A program made the position numbers and the translations under genes. DNA of 64,000 nt from Blastobasis lacticolella (lineage: Eukaryota > Arthropoda > Insecta > Lepidoptera > Blastobasidae): assembly GCA_905147135.1 (NCBI GenBank), contig LR990052.1:17732200-17796199 (forward strand), given 5' to 3'. Below are positions 9,301 to 17,296 of this stretch, piece by piece (the first letter of the stretch is position 1; each line of letters opens with the position of its first letter). Below the pieces are notes generated by a model. The model was given only the letters and a program-made list of their open reading frames with translations. It made no database searches and was not told the DNA's origin.

Positions 9301-11954
9301 CCAAACACCATGCTACATACCTACTTACGTATTGCATAGCAACCAGAGCCTGCGTAGTGTTGTGTATCTGTGTGTATGGAGTGTACCTACCTAGCTACGC
9401 TACGATACGAGTGCAAGCTTACAGTTAATACCTATCAGTCATCCAAGCCACAAGAAAGCAAGAAAGTATGGCACCTGACGCTGTTTGTTTTCATAAAATA
9501 ACTTTAAAAAGGTACGTACCTACATGCTTTAAAGGTCTAGGTTCTAGCTAGACTTTAAGAGATGCTACCTAGCTAGTACCTAATCGTAACGTTAGGAGGT
9601 TCTTTTCCGACGGTTAGGTAGAAAAGACAACGCTTTTATCTGTTCATGAAAACATGTAGGTATTTAGTAAAACCTGACTGTAATCTGTTTCAACAAAACT
9701 AGTCTCATAAGTGGTTCCCTACGCTGCGTAGGTCCCTAGATGAGTGAACCATTTTAGTAGGACATAGTACCTACTTATCTGTGTAGAAATATTTTATCAA
9801 TTGAACGAATTCTGTTTTAGTTATGTAGCTATCTTAAGTATGTTTTTCAAGAACGTTGGTGGCTGGGCGGTTGAGTATCCGACTTGTAAGCGAGAGAGGT
9901 GCCGGGTTCGAATCCCGCTGTGGCAATGTACCAATGACTCTTTTCTGAGTTATGTACATTAGTTGAATTCTAACCGATGCTCTTATGGTGAGGGAAACAT
10001 CATGATGAAATCTGCAAATCCTGGCAACTGAAATTGTAACCATGATCCAATCTAGTCAGGTTCCCCTGGTAGCGGGTCATGGAGGTCAGATGGTAGTCGC
10101 TCCACTGTAATTACATGATCGCCAGATCCTGGATCACGGTCAAAGCGGACCCCGGGCCTTCGTGTTTGAGAGCACAACCGGCACATTAACGCCAAATGCA
10201 TTATTTTTTTTAACAATGTTTTTTTATGTAGTATGTAAGTAATTTTTACTTACGTAGGTACCTACCTACCTACCTATGTTATGCTGAGGTGGTTTGTCTT
10301 GTTAGGTAAGTACCTAGTAAAAATAATTTTGTGCACGAAGCCCGTGCACAAAATTATTTTCCGTGCCCGTGGTCCGCCTTGACTATGGTCCATGATCTAG
10401 GATTTGGCAGATTAGGTAATTAATTGCAGTGGAGCGACTGCCATCTGACATTCCTGGCTCCTAACCCTGCTACCAAGGGAACCTGACCAGATTGGATCAT
10501 GGTTACTTACACATTCAGTCGTTTGAACTGAATGTGTAAGTTTCATCACAATGATTTCCCTCACCGTAAAAGCATCGGTTAGTATTCAGCTAATGTGCAT
10601 AACTTAGAAAAGAGTTATTGGTACATGGCGGCAGTGGGATTCGAACCCGGTACCTCTCGCGTACGAGTCGGATACCACAACCTTAGGTCACCGACGCTCC
10701 GACTATTTAAGCATACCTTCCTATCGAAAATAATTAGTGTAGGCAAGTTCCTAGTTAATTTGGTAGAGCCTATTCATGTAGATAAGTAGGTAACATTTAG
10801 TTCGACGCCTGGTAGTAAGATGTAGGAGGTTGGTTTGTTTTGATATGAATGGCACGAGGTTATTACTCGTCCTTATGGTGTGTACACACTCAACGTACGC
10901 CAACGAAGGGCTGTCGGCCGAATTATTTGGACTTCTTACGTCTAATACTTGAATTTCGTGGTCAAGCAAACGATCTTTGGGAGTTTTGGGAACCGATTCG
11001 CGCTCGTATTTGCACGTTTGTTTGTTGGCCTTCGGTATCCGCCCAAACTGCGATTGAATAATTACTTCTATCCGTTTGATGTTACCGCCACGCTGCACTG
11101 CGGATTGCCGGCCGGCACACGCCAACGAACAATCGTTGACCGAAACGGGTGCGCGTTACACATCGCCCGGTGTGTACGCAGCATTAGGCTCCTGGTAGTA
11201 GGCTTGAGGAGGTTGCTTTGTTTCGATAGGGGTCGCACGAGGTTGTTAACCTTTTTTTTTATATGATCATCAACTTGAAATAGAGCTGCGCTTCAACGTA
11301 GTCGATATGGTTATTTATCTTTAAATATTAATATTTATTATTAAAATTAAAATTCAATGTCCGGATAAAATGAAGTCGCCAGTGCACTCTTTGAAAGCTC
11401 TACTTTAACACCCTTTCGGCTTTATACATGTATTATGAAACACCCTGTATATTTGTCTAATACTTTTAATATTAGATACTTCCTTGGTGGGAATTAAGGA
11501 GAGAATTACAATATGGTATTTACCTGACCAAGGAACACAGCACAAATCGGTCATACGGACTGCGTCGGATCTAATCACGGGTAGCGTACTTACCGATGGA
11601 TTTTTTGAGCGCGCGCACATATTGATCCCTACGTCTTTCGACCATTTCCTTCTGTAGTCTTCAGCTGCGCGGACAGCTCCCACCCTGCTTATTGTATGTA
11701 TCTACAATATAAAATAAAAATCATTCTTAAAATTTCTTTGTTTGAACAGCGCCCCAGTGCCGGCCGGTTCCGAGTACCCGCCGTGGCCGGCCGCGGGCGC
11801 CGACGGCGCGCCGCACATGTCGCTGGACGAGCACCTGGAGCTGCGCGGGCCGCTGCTGGCGCGGCGCGCGCGCTTCTGGGACGCCGTCTACGCGAAGCAC
11901 TACCGCCAGCCGGTGCCGCCGCCGCCGCCGACGATCAAACACGCCGAGCTATAA
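1311..11954 (+). CDS. CE1: carboxyl/choline esterase, three exons
   Basis: Join of 1311-1499, 4886-6183 and 11750-11954, giving 563 residues, a normal length for an insect carboxylesterase. The start is the ATG at 1311; an in-frame GTG 18 nt upstream is not used in eukaryotes. Residues 1-17 (MFFALVLCALLAVPARA) look like a signal peptide. Oxyanion-hole HGGAY is at 125-129, nucleophile Ser206 lies in GGSAG, acid Glu334 in MEG, and His453 in GADHCAQ. Cys84 and Cys103 fit the conserved N-terminal disulfide. NFT at 257 is a potential glycosylation site. The C-terminus is a proline run followed by KHAEL, an HxEL-type ER retrieval signal. It should hydrolyse carboxylic esters in the ER lumen; the substrate cannot be told from sequence. 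Introns are GT-AG, of phase 0 and phase 2. CE2 is its closest relative. Confidence 0.9.
1543..1863 (-). mobile_element. tRNA-headed SINE (family A), CE1 intron 1
   Basis: This is the reverse complement of a roughly 350-bp SINE found many times in the window. The head resembles a tRNA with a B-box (GGTTCGAATCC in better copies). The body carries TGACTCTTTTCTGAGTTATG and GTACATTAGTTGAA, and the end is ACATTAACGCC. The duplicate is at 17337-17706, where the same site carries an extra palindrome. Confidence 0.8.
2090..2290 (+). mobile_element. SINE family A, 3'-truncated
   Basis: The head GGTGGCCGAGTGGTTATCCG and B-box GGGTTCGAATCC are followed by part of the SINE body, ending near GATCCAATC. 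The paralogous copy at 17932-18505 keeps the 3' half but is split by a MITE, so the truncation here is a separate deletion. Confidence 0.75.
2697..4346 (+). mobile_element. SINE family A split by a LINE
   Basis: The first ~25 bp of the SINE head (2697-2720) and the remainder (about 4013-4346) are separated by a LINE fragment. The uninterrupted counterpart is at 19437-19790 in the duplicated block. The 3' part ends near ACGCGAAGTTAATAAATG. Confidence 0.8.
2724..4012 (+). mobile_element. 5'-truncated Jockey/CR1-type LINE
   Basis: One frame is open from about 2725 to the TAA at 3715-3717. It encodes the RT C-terminal half: GVSQGGVLSPLLF, then the catalytic YADD (near 2860), then the LNKLERLQNVCIRFIFGLRK and ARLWNSLPHEI blocks seen in CR1/Jockey elements. 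A 3' UTR with a hairpin (3911-3926) follows, then a TAAA-type tail. The N-terminal RT and endonuclease are missing. The target-site duplication is unclear: either a short GATA, or an 11-bp match at 2713-2723 and 4019-4029. Confidence 0.88.
4886..6183 (+). CDS. CE1 exon 2 (catalytic core)
   Basis: This 1298-nt exon starts after TTTTCAG with APTPPPMW and carries the oxyanion hole, serine, glutamate and histidine of the triad. It ends ACG GG before GTAAGT, phase 2. The intron's TAA is in frame, so the frame closes right at the donor. Base composition is AT-rich compared with exons 1 and 3. Confidence 0.92.
6245..6306. repeat. (AT)31 microsatellite
   Basis: An uninterrupted run of 31 AT units sits directly against the left terminal inverted repeat of the element at 6307-11448. 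CE2 has no such run at the matching intron position. Confidence 0.97.
7285..7706. mobile_element. MITE with 16-24 bp terminal inverted repeats
   Basis: The ends AATGAGGAGTTTTCCA (7285) and TGGAAAACTCCTCATT (to 7706) are perfect inverted repeats, and the match extends through GTAGGTAT with one mismatch. The interior has GACAATTTTGGTAATTGATA, which recurs in a decayed copy at 14400-14842. No coding potential. Confidence 0.85.
7708..7955. mobile_element. Foldback element with ~75-bp arms
   Basis: The left arm starts ACTAGTAACAGACG and the right arm ends CGTCTGTTACTAGT. Within the arms, AGTTGCAGTCGATACTAAT pairs with its inverted copy, with scattered mismatches. Most of the 248 bp can fold into one long hairpin. 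It abuts the MITE at 7285-7706. Confidence 0.82.
8030..8195 (+). repeat. Interspersed repeat family B copy
   Basis: This is a diverged match to 823-1050, containing GTCCACCTGAAGGCAAGCGG and TTGTCACTGTGAGGAC. It lies inside the large CE1 intron 2 insertion. Confidence 0.65.
9850..10195 (+). mobile_element. SINE family A, nearly full length
   Basis: One of the best copies in the window. The tRNA-like head has GCCGGGTTCGAATCCCGC as its B-box region. The body carries TGAGTTATGTACATTAGTTG and TCAGGTTCCCCTGGTAGCGG, and the 3' end is CACATTAACGCC followed by a T-rich tract. It has no canonical tRNA fold downstream of the head, so it is not a tRNA gene. Confidence 0.85.
10360..10702 (-). mobile_element. 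SINE family A, minus orientation
   Basis: Inverted relative to the copy at 9850-10195 and about 160 bp from it. It reads from the 3'-end motif near 10365 to the tRNA-like head near 10700 (GGGATTCGAACCCGG on the plus strand). The two copies could pair as an inverted repeat. Confidence 0.82.
10808..11246. repeat. Pair of imperfect 54-bp direct repeats
   Basis: A segment beginning CTGGTAGTA and ending GCACGAGGTT occurs at about 10808-10862 and 11191-11246. The shared features are GAGGTTG, TTTGTTT and the GCACGAGGTT end. The sequence between contains further GC-rich inverted words (CGGCCG, GCCGGCCGGC). Possibly a decayed transposon; no gene is supported. Confidence 0.55.
11750..11954 (+). CDS. 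CE1 exon 3 (C-terminus, HAEL)
   Basis: It follows the TTTGAACAG acceptor and completes a GGC glycine codon. It encodes GAPVPAGSEYPPWP, the DERLELRGPLLARRARFW-type helix (here with EHLEL), a proline run PVPPPPP and KHAEL before TAA. It is strikingly GC-rich, with CG-rich third positions. The proline run is a CCG repeat whose length differs between copies. Confidence 0.9.
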
Positions 11955-12021
11955 AAACACGTTTCAGTTATAACTACAGCTTGCGGCTGTATAATTGTTG
12001 CTGTAATTAATTAAATTTAGT

Positions 12022-12027
12022 AATAAA
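12022..12027 (+). terminator. Candidate CE1 polyadenylation signal
   Basis: AATAAA lies 68 bp after the CE1 stop codon. It is the first canonical signal on the plus strand after exon 3. Confidence 0.6.
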
Positions 12028-12059
12028 TAAACAGATAAGTTTCTTATATACCTACCCCA

Positions 12060-12220
12060 CGGAGTTTTAAAATGAAAATTAAAAAAGCATCTATTGAATT
12101 ATGACGTTAATTAATAACTTTTCAAACGTCACAAATCTTATGGAAAGCAAAAGGAAAGTTAAGCGAGCTTATTCAGGTAGGAGACGACGCATGTAGACCG
12201 ATCAGCGCGTACGAGTGCTT
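12060..12220 (+). other. Segment shared with 58602-58762
   Basis: This stretch runs from TTTTAAAATGAAAATTAAA through TTTTCAAACGTC to ACGCATGTAGACCGATCAGC. It aligns almost end to end with 58602-58762 in the same orientation. It lies ~100 bp past CE1 and again between CE5 and CE6. No reading frame is kept. It is either a shared downstream sequence of the ancestral gene or a repeat. Confidence 0.7.
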
Positions 12221-12499
12221 CCTCCGGCGAGACATCGGGCACCGACACACGCGCCGCCCATGATTGGCCATGAGGAACCAGCCAGCCCGCCGGCGTCTAC
12301 ACCCGCACGTATCAACCGGCCCACCTGTTATGCCCCCTGAACTCGGAACAAATAAGTAAAAAAGAATGTCGTCTGTCTGTTGTAGGATCTCGTTTGACTT
12401 ATTTTATTTACTTATGTTATTACTTACGCCTATTAGGACTTCTGTTCAAACGTTGGTTTGGCACGTTGATACTTTAGTTTTTAGTTTTTCATACATTAA

Positions 12500-12760
12500 T
12501 AACGGTTTTTATAGGTATCTTTCGATTTGTCTGTGCACCAAGGGCAATTATCTAGGCTTACCTCATACAGGGATCGACTGTCGCATCATAATATGATTTC
12601 TCTCAGGGATCGACGAGGGGTGGCGGATCAAATGTTTCTATTTAAAATTGTTAGGGGGCTGATTGACTGTTCGTCCTTGTTAAATGGATTATCTTTCTCG
12701 GTGCCTAGACGTAATGCCAGAATAACTAATTTCAGAACTTTTAAATTTAGAAATAGCTGA
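12500..12760 (+). mobile_element. LINE RT C-terminal fragment
   Basis: Translation gives SYRDRLSHHNMISLRDRRG followed by FKIVRGLIDCSSLLNGLSF and VPRRNARITNF. This is the pattern at the extreme C-terminus of Jockey-group reverse transcriptases. The upstream part is missing, and a TAAATAAATAAA-like tail occurs near 13215-13245. Dead fragment. Confidence 0.7.
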
Positions 12761-12974
12761 ACGAATGTAGGTAGAAACGAGATAATTACTAGGTTATCCA
12801 AGGAACATAACAAGTTATTTAATGCAAAAAGTCTGTCGATGTATTTAACTTTTCTCTTTCGAAATACAAAACATGTTTATATAATTATATAAATCTGTAA
12901 ACTCAGTTGTTTTTTCTAACAAAATTGCTTAAGTATCTATTAATTTGTGTAATATATTTTATTGTAATAGATTA

Positions 12975-13080
12975 CATACTTTATTGCACATGAAACAAGT
13001 TAAAAAACAATAATTATAAACGGTTGTTTACAAAGGTGGGCTTATCTCTGTAAGAGATCTCTTCAAGCCAACCCAGCTTA
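12975..13080 (-). mobile_element. LINE 3'-UTR fragment with hairpin
   Basis: Read on the minus strand it goes GGCTTGAAGAG, hairpin ATCTCT-TAC-AGAGAT, AAGCCCACCTTTG, then GCAATAAAGTATGTAA. That is the same order as the 3' end of the LINE at 41337-44102. No coding part remains. Confidence 0.75.
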
Positions 13081-13249
13081 GATTAGTACTTACGTTATAA
13101 GCGCGATTTATATAGTGCACGTAAGATTTGCCTGTTATTGGTTTTACATTTATGTTAATTGTTATTGATACTATAGTTTAAGAGCATTGTAAAAATATGA
13201 AAATTTGTTGGCAAATTAAATAAATAAATAAAAATAATAAATAGATAAA

Positions 13250-14395
13250 TTTGGCTATTCAGGCTTTAATGGCTCTCCAATTCATTATATCATGTTCTGA
13301 AAAAGAGAGGAAACTATGGATACTGTTATTTGGATGCGATCATTATTTTAAATGATCTACGAATTATGTATTTCTAGACGTACTTGTTTGTTCTGTTAAT
13401 TTATTTCCTTTTTGGTTTTGAATACGTATTTTCTATTAAAATATAATCTTGGTATAAATAATGTTGACAAATTGTTGTAAAGTTGTCAAGCAGTGACGTA
13501 CCACAGATCGATGCCATGATGGCGAAGATTTTATTTCTATTTCCACGAAAAAGACTGATATGAAATTGATTGTCTGCTTGAGAGAAATAAAAAAAGGGGA
13601 CTAACTGAGTTCTGGGATGCTGAAGTTTGGAGGGAAAAAAATTGAAGTGTTTGGAGAGGATTTATTTATTTATTTATTTAATAGTTTAGGATTAACTTAT
13701 GAATAAATTAACCTTAGATTGAGGGCAGCCAAACCCCTATATTGCACTTAGGATGGGAAACCCACTTGTTAGTACTATATCTGAATTCGATGCCGAGGTT
13801 CGTACACAAGTTCATATAATAAGTAACCCTGACACAGAGGGCCAAACAGATGAGCCAAAATCCGGGAATTTTATTACTTTTATTAGAAGCCGAATTTTAT
13901 TAGAAGCTTACGTCTCATTTTGGAGTACTTCGCCAAACCCAAGTGAATTACGTGGCCGCTGATGGACAAAGTCATGTAAGACTCTCTTTTGGACCTATAG
14001 TGTTTTTATTAGAGTACCTTTTTAAAATTAATTTGTATTAGTGTAGCCTTCTGGATTGAACAACCCATTACCCTGAATTCTTTGTTGTTTTTTCCTTTCT
14101 CTACTGAAACTGACACTGCCCTGCAGTTTTGTTACGTTACACTGTCAGTACAGCGCTTCATAGTTAGGAAAATGACTGTCTGCGGGAGAAAGTAACGGCA
14201 AGAAACCCACAGGTACATTTAAATATGATGACCTTGCATTGATATTTTTGTCAATTTAATTTTAGTGAGCCCGTCTTGATTGGAATATGATATACCTACA
14301 AATCAGTCAAGAATGTAAGAATAAATAAAAAATTGAAATAGATAAAAAGTTGTAGGTACCTACAGCAATATCAGGCCAGTTTACCAAGGCAGCAC
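13250..14395. other. Intergenic, no supported feature
   Basis: AT-rich sequence with scattered short frames. I see no esterase exon, no recognised transposon protein and no strong repeat apart from TTTATTTATTTA near 13665. Confidence 0.5.
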
Positions 14396-14399
14396 CACT

Positions 14400-14842
14400 C
14401 AATAAATGACGCCCCGGCAATTTTGGTAATTGATAATCGCTTGAAATAGGTTTTTAGCAAAGATGATATAAACACTGGGTACGTTGTATTGGATATTATT
14501 GTATTAATCAATAGTTTTTTCAAAATTTTAGAGATTGTTATAAAATCTTGCAAACAAAACAATCATCAATTTGACTCAGTCACTTCGTTTCATGGACGCT
14601 AGGATCAAGAATTGACGTAATACAAATATAAAAGGTTTGTATTAAACTGGAACAAAGTGTCTACTTATATAAATATTTCTTTGTACATTTCGTTCAACCT
14701 TTAAAAGATATGTTTATATTAACAAACACTTTATTTTTACTGCCACAAACACAGATTTATCAAAATTACCAAAACTGTAGGAGCGCCATCTATTTATGCT
14801 TTTTGAAACCAACTGACAATACCAACTAGAAAACTCCTCATT
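14400..14842. mobile_element. Decayed copy of the 7285-7706 MITE
   Basis: It shares CAATTTTGGTAATTGATAA, AAACACTGGGTACGTTGTA and GTAGGAGCGCCATCTAT with the intact MITE. The right end keeps AAAACTCCTCATT; the left terminal repeat is lost. Confidence 0.8.
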
Positions 14843-15654
14843 CAACCATATTTGAGGGAAGAGAACGATCTGACCACCACACCACCACCAGATAGACTTG
14901 CAAGTGAGCATGCACTGCCAATAATAAATAAATAAATATCATGTATATCAAGTTTCACAGAATCTTTGTTATTGAATGACTATTCCACATCAAATCATCC
15001 TCAACCAATTTACAAAATTATAAATAATCCTATTTCGAAGAGCTAGTAGACCACCATACATTTTTGTCATTGATATATTCATCAATTTTATAATAGGCTT
15101 TTCTAATTAAAGTTGTTTGTACCTACCTTTTTTTTAAATTTTGATTCAGGCAAATTCTACGTTAACGCCTAGGAAAGTAGTTTTCTCCACCAAGTCAAGT
15201 TGCGTTTTATCTTATATGTATAACATCACATTGATTAGTTTGTACATTAGGGAAGCAAAAATGAAAGCATTTTGTTTTTCTAGGGTTTAAGACTAAGTTA
15301 TTAATTGTAAACCAATGAAGTACATTCTGAAGAACAGTTTACTTCGATTATATTTATTACCTTTCCTATTAATTTCAGATATCAGTGAAGTGTCGTCAGC
15401 AAACAAAACTATACCTGCAGCGTTCTGCACCATGTATGGAAGGTCATTTATATGGACAAGTGGTCCCAATATAATAATAAATATTCGTGGACTAATTCAC
15501 ACAGCGCCATCTAGCCCCAAACTAAGCAAAGCTTGTACTATGGGTGCTAGATAACTGATATACTACTTACATATTTTTTTGTTGTAATACATACTTATTA
15601 CTACATAGAACACCCAGACCCGTAACAGAAATTAAAATTCATCATTTCAATTTC

Positions 15655-15733
15655 TGCCCGGCCGGGAATCGAACCCGGGACCTCTTGCGTGGCAGACCGC
15701 TTGTTGACCATTGAACCACTCAGGTCGTCAAAA
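15655..15733 (-). mobile_element. tRNA-like SINE head (second family)
   Basis: On the minus strand it reads GACCTGAGTGGTTCAATGGT, then CCCGGGTTCGATTCCCGG. A-box and B-box-like words are at tRNA spacing. It directly interrupts the LINE RT fragment after its GVPQG motif, so it is an inserted retroposon rather than a tRNA gene. A related piece is at about 24215-24260 inside the LTR element. Confidence 0.65.
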
Positions 15734-15735
15734 AA

Positions 15736-16265
15736 ACCCTTGTGGCACTCCAAAGCTCATTTTCTCCCTTGCAGATAACTCTCCATTAACACTTACTTTC
15801 TAACTCCACCTTCTAAGTATGATTATCATCATTGCGACTCAAGACTATCATGCGTAAAACCGTAATGTTTTAATTTTCGTAATAGTGTTTAATGACTTAC
15901 CTACATAATCAAATGCTTTAGACAGATCGGAATAAACACCTACTACATTAAGATGTTCTTCGCATGCGCTAAAAAATTGTTGAATGAGGCTAATACCAGC
16001 TTCGGTAGTATTGCGGCCTTTTGTGAAGCCATATTGTTGATGAAATAATTTATTACTATTAAAATGTACAAACATTTGACTTACCATAATTTTTTCAAAG
16101 ATTTTACTGAAAACGGACAGGATGGACACCGGTCTAAAACTATTCAAACAATTTTTACAACCTAATTTGAATAATGGCACCACTTTGTTGGTTTTCATGT
16201 TGTCGGGAAAATCTCCTACTTTAACGCAAGCATTAAAAATGTACGCTAAATACGGTGTCCATGTG
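15736..16265 (-). mobile_element. LINE reverse transcriptase fragment (right copy)
   Basis: Same fragment as 1-468. Here it reads further: fingers region FRPVSIL, palm motif SDLSKAFD, then after a frame break SVNGELSAREKMSFGVPQG, where the tRNA-like SINE begins. Several in-frame breaks mean it is dead. Confidence 0.85.
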
Positions 16266-17107
16266 TGTCGCCCATTGTTCTGTGACCTAACCTACCCTAA
16301 CCCCGTACGTGCAGTTTTTAAATAGACACATAGTCTAGAAAAAAAATTTTCACACTACAGTTTCTGGTTCGTCGAGCCGGATCGGAAACTGTAGTTGTCA
16401 CAGTAATGACAATGAACCGAATCTGTTAAATAGACTATAAATAATAAGTAACCGTAAATTAAACAAATATCAAAACTTAAAAAATAAATCTTCGTTATCT
16501 GCAGGTTTGGACCAATTAGATATAGGTTGATCACAAACCCCGGCAGTTTATCTGTAGATATGTATTAACAAGATTGGTATATTTCCATTTTTTTATACTA
16601 CGTAGTGACTAACGAGCAGACAGCCCACCTGATGGAAAGCGGTAACAGTCATAACATCTATGATTCATGCAACAGGTTTCTTTTCAAATTTCAACAATTC
16701 AGTTTCAGGCAACAAAAATGCAGAACCGCAGGAACCGTTGTCACTGTGAAGACTAAGATGAAATGCCTCATGCCTGTAATGGCGCTGGCTACCTTATTCT
16801 TCAAACCGGAACACAATAACGCAAGCATGGCTGCTTGACGGCAGAAATAGATAAGGCGGCGTTACTAACCCAGGTGGGCTCCTGTTGTTGTTAATACTAA
16901 TGGATAGATAGTGACTAACTGAAGTTGAATGTTGCTGAAGTACAATTAAGCGATAAAATGCCTTGGCAGCATTTATCATAATCAACAACACACCAATGTA
17001 GATAATGTATTATCGAGTCTCCCGTCGCGCTTATCACATGCGCTAGGGACATTAGTATCCAATCAATCGTTACGGGAGGTTAGTAGCTAGTGAGACGCCA
17101 AGCCGTC

Positions 17108-17296
17108 ATGTTTTTTGCATTGGTATTGTGCGCACTGCTCGCGGCGCCTGCGCGCGCGCAGGAGCGCTTGCATGAACGCGCGTCGCGGCTGGTGAAGACC
17201 GCGCAGGGGCCCGTGCGCGGATACGACGAGAACGGCCTGTTCGCCTTCTACGGCATCCCGTACGCTACCGCGCCCACTGGGCCCAACAAATTCAAG
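17108..17296 (+). CDS. CE2 exon 1
   Basis: Sixty-three codons from ATG to the GTAAAAG donor. Upstream sequence GGTTAGTAGCTAGTGAGACG is shared with CE1. Confidence 0.9.

Larger units (their letters stand above)
6307..11448. mobile_element. 5.1-kb TIR-bounded element in CE1 intron 2
   Basis: The left end (6307-6338) begins ACAGGGTGTTTCATAATA. The right end (11417-11448) is its inverted copy with one mismatch in 32. Both are flanked by TA-rich sequence. The CE2 intron continues without a break across this point (near 21857), so the block is an insertion. No transposase frame is visible. The inside holds two SINEs, a MITE, a foldback and a family B repeat, so it is non-autonomous or a composite of nested insertions. 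Confidence 0.7.

Noticed and set aside
9850..9935. A tRNA gene at the B-box-bearing sequence
   Set aside because: The sequence is one of many dispersed copies joined to the same 250-bp body and 3' end, so it is a SINE head.
11727..11942. Arginine-rich antisense frame over exon 3 (also over exon 3 of CE2)
   Set aside because: It arises from the CG-rich complement of a real, conserved exon, has low-complexity composition, and no splice or start context.
15655..15733. A real tRNA gene on the minus strand
   Set aside because: A- and B-box words are present, but it interrupts a LINE fragment, continues into AT-rich sequence, and no fully paired acceptor stem was found. A tRNAscan-SE run would settle it.
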